This document shows, piece by piece, positions 25,015-34,026 of a stretch of 38,403 nt of DNA (the stretch's first letter is position 1; every line of letters starts with the position of its first letter). Made by a program: the position numbers and the translations under genes. The stretch lies in assembly GCA_017937685.1 (NCBI GenBank), contig JAGBDD010000041.1, forward strand, positions 1 through 38,403, read 5' to 3'. The stretch is from Thermoguttaceae bacterium (GTDB taxonomy: Bacteria > Planctomycetota > Planctomycetia > Pirellulales > Thermoguttaceae). The notes under the pieces are model-generated. The model was not told where the DNA came from. It ran no database searches and saw only the letters and a program-made list of their open reading frames with translations.

Positions 25015-27093
25015 TCAACGAACCAAGGCCGGAACGCCTTGAATCGTCCAATAGAAATCTTCCAAGACGCCGACGGTCGGCTTTTCAAACCGAACGCGCC
25101 AAAAACCGGGTTGCGGCGGCGCGGTCGGGCGGCCCGTTTTCTCGTCGACCGGAAGCGTCCAAGTCGCGATTCCGGCGATATTTTCGCTCCGCCAAACTTG
25201 GTTTCCGTTCGGATCGAAGAGGGTCGCCGAAACGCGTTCCGCGTCGTCGCCGCTAACGCGGACGCCGAAATCGGACGCGTTTTTCGGAACGCAAATCCAA
25301 AATTCGCCGGTCGTTCCGATCAAGTTCAACGCCGGGCGCGCGGCGGTTAAAATCGGCGTCGACTCCGCTTCCCAACGGAACGCGTTCGCGCCGACGTCGA
25401 CGGCGATTCGGAACCAACCGCTCTCCTCGGCGCGAACGGCGAAACGCGTCGAAACGCCGTCTTCCGCCGCTTCGCCCGCAAGGTTCGCCGTTTTCCCGCT
25501 CGGCGGCGTCAACGCGACCTTCGGCGCCGTCAACTCGTACCGCCCGACTCGCCGCAAACGAACCGCGAAGGAAACGTCGGCGCCCGTTTCCGCGTAAAAC
25601 CAACCGACGCCGCCGTTTCGAACGCGCAGTTCGCTCCGCTTCCCGTCTTTTTCCGCCGCTTTCGAACGCCAAGCGTCGACGAGTTCCGCGGTCGCTTCCT
25701 TGTCGGCGTTCAAGCGTTCCAAATCGAACGGCGCGACGCGGCGAAACGCCAATTCCGGGAAGAGCCGGTCGAAATTTTCGCCGTCGAGCCGCGTTTCGGT
25801 CGTTTTTTCTCCGCGAACGATTCGAAGCGCGCCGCTAATTTCCTCCGCGCCGCAACCGTCGCCGGAACCGTCGTAAATCGAGAAAAGGCGCGTCTTTTCG
25901 TTTTCCGGAGCGTCCGCGTCGACGATTTCGACGTTCTCGAACGCGACGCCGCCGAGCGGTTCGGTTCCGTCGGCGTTCGCGCGCAACGTTATCCCGGCGC
26001 CCGTCGACGGCGTTTTGGCGATAACGAAGAACGGCGTCGTTTGTTCGTCCGCGTTCGGCGCTTCCGCGTCGGCGCTCGGCGTCGTCAAGCGAACGTCGCG
26101 AAAAACGAGCGGCCCGCAAGCGGTCGTTTTGTTGATCGCCAAAATTCCGCGTCCGTTCCCGAGCAGTTCGCAATTCTCGACGAGCGTTTTCCCCGGGAGC
26201 GCGCGGTTCGGCCCCCCCTTGGCCGACCAATAAAACCCGCAACCGCGGTTCCGGACGGCGCGGCAGTCGACGATTTCGACCGTCGTTTCGGGCCCGTCGG
26301 AGTCGAGATTTCCCAAGTAAAATTGGAACCCGTCCCCGGCGTTGTTTTCCGAGAGAACGCGCCGCATCACGACGTTCGAAATTTGCTCGTCCTCGCGGTT
26401 CGGCTCAAAGTCGATTCCCGATTGAGGCGCCGTCCCGAACGTGTCGCGCAGAACGCAGTCTTCGATTAACAGCCCGTCGACGCTAATGACGCTGATTCCT
26501 TGGCGGTTGTTCGCGACGCAGTCGACGCGGCGGATTACGACGTCGCGGCAAGGAACGCCCCGGGTCGCGACGCCGAGATAAATCCCGTCGCCGCCGGTTT
26601 CGGCGATTCGCAAATTCTCTATTTTAACGTTTTTCGAACTCAAAATCGAAATTCCGTGCCGCCATTCCGACTTCTCATAAGGCGCTTCCCAATATTCCGG
26701 CTTGCGCATTCGGAGCGTCGCGCCGGTTCCTTCGCCGCGAATCGTCAAATTTTCGACGTTTGCCGCCCGCGTCAGGCAGTCGCCCTTGGGACGGAACGCC
26801 CCGGCTTTCGCGACGATTTCGACGCCCTCTTCCAAAACGAGTTCCAAATCGCTCCGCAACGTCAACGGCGTTACCGTCCAAGGCGCGTCTTGTTTGTCGA
26901 CGACGACCGTTCGCGCTCCGGAGTCGATCGCCGCTTGAAGAAACGCCGTCGAGTCCGCCGCGTCGAACCCGAACGACGACGCGACGACGCGTTCGGGAAG
27001 CGCCGCTTTTTCTGGTTCGTTCGCGCTAACGCTCGCCGTCGTCGCCGCCCAAATTCCGACCGACGTTAAAATCGCTCTTATTTTCCGCCGCAT
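25015..27093 (-). CDS. Secreted right-handed beta-helix protein (pectate-lyase-like fold)
   Basis: A 692-residue exported protein. Residues 1-24 (MRRKIRAILTSVGIWAATTA onward) form a signal peptide. The mature chain opens with FGFDAADSTAFLQAAIDSG (about 41-59), the usual entry strand of beta-helix polysaccharide lyases and hydrolases, and then repeats such as ENLTIRGEGTG, KNVKIENLRIAETGGDGIYL and GISVISVDGLLIEDCVLRDT up to about residue 430. Catalytic residues of a given lyase or hydrolase family could not be fixed. Residues from about 430 to 692 form beta-rich C-terminal domains, perhaps carbohydrate-binding. ATG at 27093 has GAGGAGAG upstream. It follows the apiosidase-like gene by 97 bases, with a terminator in between. 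Confidence 0.8.
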   Translation of the reverse strand: MRRKIRAILTSVGIWAATTASVSANEPEKAALPERVVASSFGFDAADSTAFLQAAIDSGARTVVVDKQDAPWTVTPLTLRSDLELVLEEGVEIVAKAGAFRPKGDCLTRAANVENLTIRGEGTGATLRMRKPEYWEAPYEKSEWRHGISILSSKNVKIENLRIAETGGDGIYLGVATRGVPCRDVVIRRVDCVANNRQGISVISVDGLLIEDCVLRDTFGTAPQSGIDFEPNREDEQISNVVMRRVLSENNAGDGFQFYLGNLDSDGPETTVEIVDCRAVRNRGCGFYWSAKGGPNRALPGKTLVENCELLGNGRGILAINKTTACGPLVFRDVRLTTPSADAEAPNADEQTTPFFVIAKTPSTGAGITLRANADGTEPLGGVAFENVEIVDADAPENEKTRLFSIYDGSGDGCGAEEISGALRIVRGEKTTETRLDGENFDRLFPELAFRRVAPFDLERLNADKEATAELVDAWRSKAAEKDGKRSELRVRNGGVGWFYAETGADVSFAVRLRRVGRYELTAPKVALTPPSGKTANLAGEAAEDGVSTRFAVRAEESGWFRIAVDVGANAFRWEAESTPILTAARPALNLIGTTGEFWICVPKNASDFGVRVSGDDAERVSATLFDPNGNQVWRSENIAGIATWTLPVDEKTGRPTAPPQPGFWRVRFEKPTVGVLEDFYWTIQGVPALVR

Positions 27094-27132
27094 TTTTCGC
27101 TCTCCTCGCTTCGTCGCGTCGTTTATTTTCCG

Positions 27133-27183
27133 ACAAAAAAGACGCGACGTCGACTTTTTCGCCGACGACGCGTCGCGTTTCCA
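27133..27183 (-). terminator. Intrinsic terminator of the apiosidase-like gene
   Basis: On the minus strand GACGCGTCGTCGGC and GTCGACGTCGCGTC pair with one mismatch and one G-U pair around a GAAAAA loop, followed by six T. It lies directly after the stop codon at 27190. Confidence 0.7.
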
Positions 27184-27189
27184 TTTTAA

Positions 27190-28680
27190 TTAGCGGTTTC
27201 CGCTCCATTTCTTCGCGCCCGGTTTCGGATAGTTCTTCGACGCGTCGTCGAGAACGAGAACCCAGTCGAGCGTTTCGCCCGGCGTCGGCGGGAGGAAGCT
27301 CCGTTCGCCGGTGTTTTCAAATTCGCCGATCAAACGCGCTTCGCCGGTGCGCGGGTCGAACCAGTGCGCGCGGATTTTTTTCGCGTTCAACGCTTCCGTT
27401 TTGACGGTAAACTCGCGCCCGAGCGGAACATAAACGAACGCGTAAGTTCCCGCTTCGTCGCGAGTCGCCGCGAAACGACGCGTTCCGGCGCCCGGGATCG
27501 AGCTTTGAATCCGGTCGGCGACAATCAGCGACATATCCGGAATCCGCGTCAGGAACGGGCGCGACTCGATCAACGCCTTGCCGTGTTGCATCTGCGCGGC
27601 GCCGGGCGCTTCGATTCCTTCGCGCCAACTCGTCAGCGGACGGTTAACCTCCCATTGCGCCGGGTCTTCCGGGTCGAACATCTGCCAAATCGAGTGGCAA
27701 CCGTAAGTGTGCCCGAACGCGCCGTTGAACAAGTCCCAATAAAGCGGTCGGCGAACGTCGGCGGCGGTCGTGTGCCCGAGATTGTCCGGGTTGAACGCGA
27801 CCGGGTGGTCTTCGTAAACCGGCTCGCCGTCGATAATCGGCTTCACCGGCGTTCGCTCGTACTCGCGACGCGTTCCGTCGTAAGTTCCGTACTCGACGCC
27901 GTGCCCGTTTTGCCGCATATTGAAATCGAGCCAATCGTCGTCGTGGAAATAATCCGCCGAACTTCCGCCGCCGCGCGGGTGGAACGTGCAAAGATGCGCG
28001 CCGCCGTCGCCTTGTCGCAAACCGCGCGCCATCGCGACGACGGTCGCCCGTTCTTCGTCGTTATCGATATTGCGGTCGCCGCCGAGAATCCAAACGATCC
28101 CCTTGTCGCGGTAACGCTCGCCGAGCCAACGCCCGTAACGCTCGGCGTTTTCCGGGTTGAAGAAGCCGCCTTGGTCTTTCTTCCACCAACGCCCCCAAGT
28201 CGGCAGGAAACCGACGTAAATCCCGCGCTTGTTCGCTTCGTCGACGACGAAGTCGACTTGATCCCAATAATCGTTGTTCGGGCCCGGAACGGTCGCCGGT
28301 TCGACCGACTTCAAATCTTTAAACGGAAGGAACCCGTAAGCGTTCGGCTCTTTCGGGCCCTCCAACTCCGCGACCGCGACCGCTTGCACAACCGTAAAAC
28401 CGCGCTCTTGTCGGTTGTCGAGGTAACGAATAACTTCCTCGCGATTCAAGCGGTGGAAGAGTTCCCACGCGGTGTCGCCGAGCCAAAAGAAGGGCGCGCC
28501 GTCCTCGGTCGTCAAAAAGCGACCGTTTTCGCTGACTTTAAGGCGCGGAAGCGGTTTCGCTCCTTTCGACTCCGCCCCTTGCGCCGCCGCGCCGAAAAGA
28601 ACGGCGCCCCCGACGACCGCCGCCGTCGCGACGCTAAGAAACGCCTGAATCCCGTTGAAGTTCCAAGTTGTTTTTCTCAT
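27190..28680 (-). CDS. Secreted apiosidase-like glycoside hydrolase (DUF4038, GH140-like)
   Basis: A 496-residue exported enzyme of the DUF4038 family, which includes GH140 apiosidases that remove side chains of rhamnogalacturonan II. A signal peptide covers about 1-36. The (beta/alpha)8 barrel shows the family landmarks: [20 protein letters not shown] at about 63-82, WILGGDRN with Asp202, [20 protein letters not shown] at 231-250, [12 protein letters not shown] with Glu286, and the sequence around SIWQMF near 330. The C-terminal about 90 residues ([20 protein letters not shown] onward) match the small beta domain (collagen-binding-like, PF12904) often attached to DUF4038. Asp202 and Glu286 are the likely catalytic acids, by analogy. 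ATG at 28680 follows AAAGGAGCG. The gene is the clearest pectin marker in the window. Confidence 0.88.
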   Translation of the reverse strand: MRKTTWNFNGIQAFLSVATAAVVGGAVLFGAAAQGAESKGAKPLPRLKVSENGRFLTTEDGAPFFWLGDTAWELFHRLNREEVIRYLDNRQERGFTVVQAVAVAELEGPKEPNAYGFLPFKDLKSVEPATVPGPNNDYWDQVDFVVDEANKRGIYVGFLPTWGRWWKKDQGGFFNPENAERYGRWLGERYRDKGIVWILGGDRNIDNDEERATVVAMARGLRQGDGGAHLCTFHPRGGGSSADYFHDDDWLDFNMRQNGHGVEYGTYDGTRREYERTPVKPIIDGEPVYEDHPVAFNPDNLGHTTAADVRRPLYWDLFNGAFGHTYGCHSIWQMFDPEDPAQWEVNRPLTSWREGIEAPGAAQMQHGKALIESRPFLTRIPDMSLIVADRIQSSIPGAGTRRFAATRDEAGTYAFVYVPLGREFTVKTEALNAKKIRAHWFDPRTGEARLIGEFENTGERSFLPPTPGETLDWVLVLDDASKNYPKPGAKKWSGNR

Positions 28681-28722
28681 TCAAACGCTCCTTTTTAAAA
28701 CATTTTTCAAAAATTTAAACGA

Positions 28723-28786
28723 AACGCCGGAACGTCGGCGCCCCTCGCAAGGTTAAACCCCGAGAAACGCTCGACGTTTCGGCGTC
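28723..28786 (-). terminator. Terminator of DUF1559 gene A
   Basis: On the minus strand ACGCCG-A-AACGTCG (near 28785-28772) pairs with CGACGTT-C-CGGCGT (28737-28724), one mismatch, with a loop of about 34 bases. TCGTTTAAATTTTTG follows. The T tract is imperfect. Confidence 0.5.
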
Positions 28787-28843
28787 GCAAAAATCGCTAA
28801 TCAAACGCGGGAACGACGGAAAGCGCCGCCCGAACCGCGACGA

Positions 28844-29953
28844 TTAGAGGCTCGCGTCGGTTTCGCCGCCGGCGCGGGTGCCGATAGCGCCCCAAACGCC
28901 GTAAGGCGATTTCCCGCCGTAGTCTTGCGGACGCGATTTGTTCGTCGCGACGTCGGCGGCGGAAAGGGATTGGTTCCCCGCGTCGACCGTTTCGCTAATG
29001 AAACGAACCGAACCGTCGCACATCACCGCGTTGACGCCGCCCGAGTGGTAGCTCGAAGCCGCCGCGATGCACCAGTCTTCCGCGCTGCCGTTCGCGCAGG
29101 ACGGCGAGTTCGGCGGGAGAATTGTAAAGAACAACGTGTAGTTGCCGTTGCAGTCGCCCCAACGGTAACCGTTTTGCCAGTCGCCGCTCCCTTGCGCGCT
29201 CGTGCCGGAAACGTATTCGCCGTTCGAACCGCGAACCGCCGCGCAGTTAACCGGTTTGAAACCGAGGGCCGGCCAATCGCAGGAGTGCGAACCGAAGTTC
29301 GAGCCGAGAATCGCGATGCCGCCCTTGACCTTGTTGACCGTCGAGCCCGTGCCGATGCAAACTTCCGACGCGAACATCGTGTTCGACGTGCCGTCGGTGA
29401 TACCGGCGTAGTTCAGGTCGATTTTATTGTTGTCGGCGGCGATCCCGCGACATTCGTCCCATTCCCAACCCATCGCGATGTCGCCGCAGTTAATGCGGTA
29501 GCTCGTCGGTTGGATTTGACCGTCGGAGCGTTGCGCGCCGCCGTCGGACGGGCAATGGAACGCGTCGATTTTCTTAATCCAAATGTAATCGCGATTTGCG
29601 TCCCACGGAACGGCGTTGCGCCCTTTTTCCGCGTCGTCGATGAAATCGTTGTACATCGCGCTTTGTTCGATGAACGGAAGCATAACCGTCAAGTACGACC
29701 AACGTTCCCAACTGCCGTTGTTCGACGCGTATTTTTTCAAAATGTGTTGCGCCGAACGAGCCGGAAGCATGTTGTTGACGTCGTGGAAGTTTTGCGCGGC
29801 CAAACCGAGTTGTTTCAGTTGGTTCGTGCATTGCATACGACGCGCCGCTTCGCGAGCCGCTTGGACGGCCGGAAGGAGCAAACCAATCAAAATACCGATG
29901 ATCGCGATAACGACCAACAGTTCGACAAGGGTAAAACCTCGACGTTTAGACAT
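28844..29953 (-). CDS. DUF1559 pseudopilin-like protein (copy A)
   Basis: A 369-residue surface protein of the planctomycete DUF1559 family. The N-terminus [20 protein letters not shown] is a type IV pilin-like prepilin signal: cleavage is expected between Gly and Phe, with the conserved Glu five residues on, followed by the hydrophobic helix. The middle has the family motifs [15 protein letters not shown] and [11 protein letters not shown], and the C-terminus carries [16 protein letters not shown], the H-x9-DG motif. It ends GGETDASL. Its role is unknown; family members are considered pseudopilin-like secreted or surface subunits. ATG at 29953 is preceded by AAAGGTTGAGC. A structured RNA leader (29954-30123) and a good promoter are upstream. 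Confidence 0.92.
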   Translation of the reverse strand: MSKRRGFTLVELLVVIAIIGILIGLLLPAVQAAREAARRMQCTNQLKQLGLAAQNFHDVNNMLPARSAQHILKKYASNNGSWERWSYLTVMLPFIEQSAMYNDFIDDAEKGRNAVPWDANRDYIWIKKIDAFHCPSDGGAQRSDGQIQPTSYRINCGDIAMGWEWDECRGIAADNNKIDLNYAGITDGTSNTMFASEVCIGTGSTVNKVKGGIAILGSNFGSHSCDWPALGFKPVNCAAVRGSNGEYVSGTSAQGSGDWQNGYRWGDCNGNYTLFFTILPPNSPSCANGSAEDWCIAAASSYHSGGVNAVMCDGSVRFISETVDAGNQSLSAADVATNKSRPQDYGGKSPYGVWGAIGTRAGGETDASL

Positions 29954-30123
29954 AGCTCAACCTTTCAAAATTTACGATCGTAAAATAAAAAAATACGTCG
30001 ACCGCGCCCGCTTCTCAAACCGGAAACTTAAGAAAAATCGCTTCGCAAGCGGACGCGGTCGACTTTAAGCGGCGAAACGCCCGAAAATTTCCGGACGCTT
30101 TTGCCTCTCGCCGCTTTTATTCT
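29954..30123 (-). promoter_or_regulatory. Structured 5' leader of DUF1559 copy A
   Basis: On the minus strand P1 is AAGCGGCGA/TCGCCGCTT (30116-30108 with 30075-30067). Directly after the 5' arm comes GAGGCAAAA (30107-30099), then hairpin P2 (30097-30078, CGTCCG/CGGGCG). P3 is a perfect 10-base helix at 30063-30054 with 30006-29997. P1 begins about seven bases after the predicted transcription start. The same order occurs in the leaders of copies B and C. Confidence 0.6.
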
Positions 30124-30129
30124 TCTTTT

Positions 30130-30158
30130 ATTCTACCCATTTATTTCAATAATCTCAA
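30130..30158 (-). promoter_or_regulatory. Predicted promoter of DUF1559 copy A
   Basis: On the minus strand TTGAGA (30158-30153) and TAGAAT (30135-30130) lie 17 bases apart in AT-rich DNA. The start would be near 30123, just before the structured leader. The stretch 30159-30290 holds no gene, only A/T-rich DNA and a motif at 30252-30285 shared with 15016-15049. Confidence 0.65.
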
Positions 30159-30281
30159 GCGATTAACGGCTACAAAGAAAAAATTTTTCAAATTTTTTCA
30201 CTTTTCAACGAAACATTTTCATAAAACCGGAAGTTCCTAACGCAACGGTCGGGCAATCTAGGCGCTTTACGCTAAACACGC

Positions 30282-30336
30282 AAAAAAATTCGCCGAAACG
30301 TCGCCGCTCCGCAAAGAGCGAACGAACGTTTCGGCG
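30282..30336 (-). terminator. Intrinsic terminator of the lipoprotein gene
   Basis: Perfect 11-base arms CGCCGAAACGT (30336-30326 on the minus strand) and ACGTTTCGGCG (30301-30291), followed by AATTTTTTTG. It lies about 45 bases after the stop at 30380. Confidence 0.75.
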
Positions 30337-30379
30337 TTCGTAGGAAACGTCGCTTAACGCGAGCGCTTAAAACCTCAAA

Positions 30380-30874
30380 TCATTCGTCTTTGAGGTCGAA
30401 GTCGAATTTATTTTTCGACGCGTCGTCGGTAACCGTAATCGTCAACGGCGTGGCGGCGGCGTTGGAGTAAATTTCCGGAACGAGGCTTTCGCCGGCCGGG
30501 CCGGTGCCGCTGAGCCCTTTGGCGCGGTTGCGTTCTTGGAGTTCGTCGTAGGTGATTTCGCCCGCTTCGTAGGCCGCTTGGTCGGGATCGATCACCGTTT
30601 CGCGCTTCGAAATCGTAACTTTGTATTCGCCCGGAAGGAGACCTTCGCCGACGCTCCCGGAGGTGGCCGAGTACGCGCCTTGCGCGTCGGTCATCGCGCT
30701 GCCGCTCGCGCCGCCTTGAACGCTCGGGATGAAGACGACCGTCGCGCCTTCAACCGGTTCGCCGTTATAGGTAACGACGCCCGTCGTCTTACGATGGCCC
30801 GTGTCCTTAGCGCAACCGGAAACCAAAACCGCGCTCGCCGCGATCGCGAGCAAAACCAACATTTTCATTTTCAT
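30380..30874 (-). CDS. Lipoprotein with carboxypeptidase regulatory-like (transthyretin-like) domain
   Basis: A 164-residue predicted lipoprotein. MKMKMLVLLAIAASAVLVSG precedes the lipobox Cys (SGC), so the mature protein is lipid-anchored. The mature part starts KTTGVVTYNGEPVEGATVVF, the typical Gly-x-Val-x-x-Asn-Gly-x-Pro-Val pattern of a carboxypeptidase regulatory-like beta-sandwich, and continues with MTDAQGAYSATSG and LLPGEYKVTIS. Such lipoproteins often sit beside DUF1559 genes in planctomycetes (from memory of the phylum) and may bind or anchor them. The ATG at 30883 is too close to GGGAGA; the ATG at 30874 has correct spacing and is chosen. A terminator follows at 30282. No clear promoter is visible. 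Confidence 0.85.
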   Translation of the reverse strand: MKMKMLVLLAIAASAVLVSGCAKDTGHRKTTGVVTYNGEPVEGATVVFIPSVQGGASGSAMTDAQGAYSATSGSVGEGLLPGEYKVTISKRETVIDPDQAAYEAGEITYDELQERNRAKGLSGTGPAGESLVPEIYSNAAATPLTITVTDDASKNKFDFDLKDE

Positions 30875-30942
30875 CGTTAACATTCTCCCGCGAACGCCGC
30901 GCGACGTTTCGCCGTTATTGGTTGAAAATTTAAATTAATAAA

Positions 30943-30976
30943 CGCGCCGACGCAAACAAACGTTCGCGGCGGCGCG
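30943..30976 (-). terminator. Intrinsic terminator of DUF1559 copy B
   Basis: On the minus strand CGCGCCGCCGC (30976-30966) and GCGTCGGCGCG (30953-30943) pair with one mismatch, followed by TTTATTAATTTAAATTT. It lies about 50 bases after the stop at 31025. Confidence 0.65.
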
Positions 30977-31024
30977 ACTTTCAGCGCGGCGCGACGTTAA
31001 GCGCGCCCCGTTTCTTCGCTCTTA

Positions 31025-32122
31025 TTAAAGGGTCGTGTCGGTTTCGCCGCCGGACTTGGAGCCGAGCGCGCCCCAAACGCCGTAAACCGACTTGCCCGCG
31101 TAGTCTTGCGGACGCGATTTGTTCGGGCAAACGTCTTGAGCGTTTTTCGATTGGTCGCCGGCGTCGACCGTTTCGCTAATGAAGCGAACCGAACCGTCGC
31201 AGAGAACCGCGTTCACGCCGCCCGAGTGATAGCTCGACGCGGAAACGATGCTCCAGTTTTCGAGCCCGACGCCGCAAGACGGGGAGTTCGGCGGGAGCAT
31301 CGTGAAGAAGAACGTGTAAACGCCCATACAGTCCGCCCAACGCGTGCCGGAAAGTTGGTTGCTCGTCGTGCCGACGCTCGTGCCGGAAACAAATTCGCCG
31401 TTCGAACCGCGAACCGCCGCGCAGTTGACCGGACGGAAGTTGATGTTGCCGTGGTTGCTGATGAGCGCGATACCGCCCTTAACCTTGTTCGTCGTGCCGG
31501 TCGAACCAATGCAGGCTTCCGACGCGAAGATCGTATTCGACGTGCCGTCGGTGATACCGGCGTAGTTCAGTTGAATTTTGTTGCCGTCCGACGCGACGCC
31601 GCGACATTCGTCCCATTCCCAGGACATCGCGATATCGCCGCTGTTGATGCGGTAGCTCGTCGCTTTGAGTTCGCCTTCGGCGCGCTTGCCGTTGCCGTCC
31701 GACGGGCAAAGGAAAGCGTCGATCGTGTTCAACCAAACGCGACGTTGACCGGTCTTATGCGGGTCGTCGGTCGTCCACGGCGACATACCGCCGTCTTCGA
31801 GGTCGCTAATAAATTGTTGGTACATCGCGTTTTGTTCGATGTACGGGAGCATCGTCGTCATGTACGAGAAGCGTTCCCAGGAACCGTTGTTCGACGAGTA
31901 TTTCTTCAAAATGTGTTGCGCCGAACGGTTCGGGAGGTGATTGTTAATGTCGTGGAAGTTTTGCGCGGCCAAACCGAGTTGCTTCAGTTGGTTCGTGCAT
32001 TGCATACGACGCGCCGCTTCGCGAGCCGCTTGGACGGCCGGAAGAAGCAAACCAATCAAAATACCGATGATCGCGATAACGACCAACAATTCGACGAGGG
32101 TAAAACCACGACGTTTCGACAT
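31025..32122 (-). CDS. DUF1559 pseudopilin-like protein (copy B)
   Basis: A 365-residue paralogue of copy A. The first 56 residues, with the prepilin signal [13 protein letters not shown] and the helix, are practically the same as in copy A; the middle differs (for example [33 protein letters not shown]). [16 protein letters not shown] holds the H-x9-DG motif and the end is GGETDTTL. It most resembles copies C and D. ATG at 32122 is preceded by AAAGGTTGAGC, as in copies A and C. The structured leader is at 32123-32273, and the terminator at 30943. Confidence 0.92.
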   Translation of the reverse strand: MSKRRGFTLVELLVVIAIIGILIGLLLPAVQAAREAARRMQCTNQLKQLGLAAQNFHDINNHLPNRSAQHILKKYSSNNGSWERFSYMTTMLPYIEQNAMYQQFISDLEDGGMSPWTTDDPHKTGQRRVWLNTIDAFLCPSDGNGKRAEGELKATSYRINSGDIAMSWEWDECRGVASDGNKIQLNYAGITDGTSNTIFASEACIGSTGTTNKVKGGIALISNHGNINFRPVNCAAVRGSNGEFVSGTSVGTTSNQLSGTRWADCMGVYTFFFTMLPPNSPSCGVGLENWSIVSASSYHSGGVNAVLCDGSVRFISETVDAGDQSKNAQDVCPNKSRPQDYAGKSVYGVWGALGSKSGGETDTTL

Positions 32123-32273
32123 TGCTCAACCTTTCAATAACTTAAGTTACCACAAGCCGAACGCGCGGACGTCCCTAAAAAACCGATACAATATTTCGTT
32201 CCGCGACCGCTCGTTCGACTTTTCGCGACGTTCGCGGTTTCCCACGATCTTGCCTCACGTCGCGAATCTGTTC
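32123..32273 (-). promoter_or_regulatory. Structured 5' leader of DUF1559 copy B
   Basis: On the minus strand P1 is TTCGCGACGT/ACGTCGCGAA, ten perfect pairs (32266-32257 with 32231-32222). GAGGCAAGA (32256-32248) follows the 5' arm, then P2 CGTGG-GAAA-CCGCG (32246-32233). A P3-like helix pairs CGAACGAGCG with CGCGCGTTCG further down. The layout equals that of copies A and C although the paired bases differ. Confidence 0.6.
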
Positions 32274-32279
32274 CCACCT

Positions 32280-32306
32280 ATTTTACACATTTCTTCAAAA
32301 TGTCAA
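32280..32306 (-). promoter_or_regulatory. Predicted promoter of DUF1559 copy B
   Basis: On the minus strand TTGACA (32306-32301) and TAAAAT (32285-32280), spacer 15. The short spacer is unusual but is the same in copy C, and the DNA upstream (to about 32340) also aligns with copy C. The remainder, 32340-32488, shows no gene. Confidence 0.5.
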
Positions 32307-32488
32307 AGCCCCTCGGAGGTAAAAGAGGCTAATTTTCTTCAAAAAAGATATTTTTTCGCGGAAATTTCCCTAAAAATCGCGTCGCTTAACGTTTCAAACC
32401 GTTCAACGCAAAACCCCAATCTTCCCCATTTTCCCCAACCTCTCGCTAATCGCCGCGACAACGTTGAAACCGCTTGAACGTCGCCGAT

Positions 32489-32522
32489 AAAAAAAACGCC
32501 GCCGACTTGCGTCGACGACGTT
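32489..32522 (-). terminator. Intrinsic terminator of DUF1559 copy C
   Basis: On the minus strand AACGTCGTCGAC-GCAA-GTCGGCGGCGTT (32522-32495) pairs over 12 positions with two G-U pairs, followed by a T run (A run at 32489-32496). It lies about 35 bases after the stop at 32557 and closely resembles the terminator at 33968. Confidence 0.75.
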
Positions 32523-32556
32523 TTCCTTAATTATTCCGCTAAGCGCGACTTATACC

Positions 32557-33660
32557 TTAGAGGCTCGCGTCGGTTTCGCCGCCGGATTTGGAGCCCATCG
32601 CGCCCCAAACGCCGTAAACCGACTTGCCCGCGTAGTCTTGCGGACGCGATTTGTTCGGGCAAACGTCGTGCGCGTTCTTCGATTGGTCGCCCACGTCGAT
32701 CGTTTCGCTAACGAAGCGAACCGAACCGTCGCAAAGAACCGCGTTCGCGCCGCCCGAGCGATAGCTCGACGCCGACGTAATCGTCCAGTCTTCCAAACCT
32801 CCGGCGCAACAGGACGGGGAGTTCGGCGGAAGCGTCGTGTAGAAGAGCGTGTAAACGCCGACGCAGTCCGCCCAACGGTTGCCGGGCATTTGGTCGCCGG
32901 ACGACGGAGCGTCCGCGCCGGAAACGAATTCGCCGTTCGAACCGCGAACCGCCGCGCAGTTGACCGGACGGAAGTTAATATTCCCGCAGTCGCCGCCCAA
33001 TTTCGCGACGCCGCCCTTGATTTTGTTCACCGCGCCGGTCGAACCGACGCAGGCTTCCGACGCGAAAATCGTGTTCGACGCGCCGTCCGCGATACCGGCG
33101 AAGTTCAAATTGAGTTTGTTCCCGTCGGAAGCGACGCCGCGGCATTCGTCCCATTCCCAAGACGTCGCGATATCGCCGCAGTTGACGCGGTAGTTCGTCG
33201 CTTTTCGTTCGTTTTCGGGACGTTTATTGGCGCCGTCCGACGGGCAAAGGAAAGCGTCGATATCGTTCAACCAAACGCGACGGACGCCGGCGCCGCGCGG
33301 GTCGTCGGCGCGCCGCGGTTGCATATCGCCGTCTTCGAGGTCGCCGATAAATTGTTGATACATCGCGTTTTGTTCGACGTACGGAAGCAACGCCGTCAGA
33401 TACGAGAAGCGTTCGAAGTTGGCGCCGTCGCGGTTGTACTTTTTCAAGATATGTTGCGCGGAACGAGCCGGGAGGCGGCCGTTAATGTCGTAGAAGTTTT
33501 GCGCGGCCAAACCGAGTTGCTTCAGTTGGTTCGCGCATTGCATACGACGCGCCGCTTAGCGGGCCGCTTGGACGGCCGGAAGAAGAAGACCGATCAAAAT
33601 ACCGATGATCGCGATAACGACCAACAATTCGACAAGGGTAAAACCTTGACGTTTAGACAT
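32557..33660 (-). pseudogene. DUF1559 pseudopilin-like gene (copy C) broken by a nonsense codon
   Basis: The reading frame starts at ATG 33660 with [20 protein letters not shown], keeps the leader and ribosome binding site of copies A and B (AAAGGTTGAGC), and would encode 367 residues. Codon 35 is TAA (33558-33556) where all four sister copies have GAA (Glu in AREAARR), so translation from the proper start stops after the pilin helix. The remaining frame from Met40 ([17 protein letters not shown]) to the end GGETDASL is intact, with HSGG replaced by RSGG in its H-x9-DG motif (YRSGGANAVLCDG). Reinitiation at Met40 would give a protein without an export signal. The single base change and intact remainder suggest a recent event or a sequence error. 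Confidence 0.8.
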
Positions 33661-33800
33661 AGCTCAACCTTTCCATTTTTTAAATAACGTCAAATCGAAC
33701 GCGCGGTCGTCCGTCGGCGATATGCCGAGCGACCGTTCGTTCAACGCGTCGCGACGTTTCGCGGTTGCCCGCGGTTTTGCCTCTTGTCGCGATTTTGTTC
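33661..33800 (-). promoter_or_regulatory. Structured 5' leader of DUF1559 copy C
   Basis: On the minus strand P1 is TCGCGAC/GTCGCGA (33792-33786 with 33755-33749). GAGGCAAAA (33783-33775) follows after two bases, then P2 CGCGG-GCAA-CCGCG with a GNRA loop (33773-33760). Further down CGAACG/CGTTCG and GGTCG/CGACC can form a P3-like helix. The start of transcription would be near 33800. Confidence 0.6.
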
Positions 33801-33806
33801 CCCGTT

Positions 33807-33833
33807 ATTTTATCCGTTTTAAAAAAACGGCAA
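33807..33833 (-). promoter_or_regulatory. Predicted promoter of DUF1559 copy C
   Basis: On the minus strand TTGCCG (33833-33828) and TAAAAT (33812-33807) with a 15-base spacer, as for copy B. The DNA from 33834 to 33960 shows no gene. Confidence 0.5.
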
Positions 33834-33960
33834 GGCCCCCTTGCGATAAAACGAGCTAAATTTTTCCCCGCAAGCGCTTTTTTTGCGAAAAATTTCCCGA
33901 AAAGGCGCGCCGTCGGCGTCTTACGGGACGTTTTTCCTCTCTTTATTTTTGCGTCTAAAA

Positions 33961-33995
33961 TAAAAAAAACGTCGCCGACTTACGTCGACGACGTT
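33961..33995 (-). terminator. Intrinsic terminator of DUF1559 copy D
   Basis: On the minus strand AACGTCGTCGAC-GTAA-GTCGGCGACGTT (33995-33968) forms a 12-base stem with one G-U pair, followed by a T run (A run 33962-33969). It is nearly the same as the terminator of copy C, so these terminators were duplicated with the genes. Confidence 0.75.
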
Positions 33996-34026
33996 TCCGT
34001 TTTAGGCGCTTAACGCGACTTCAACA

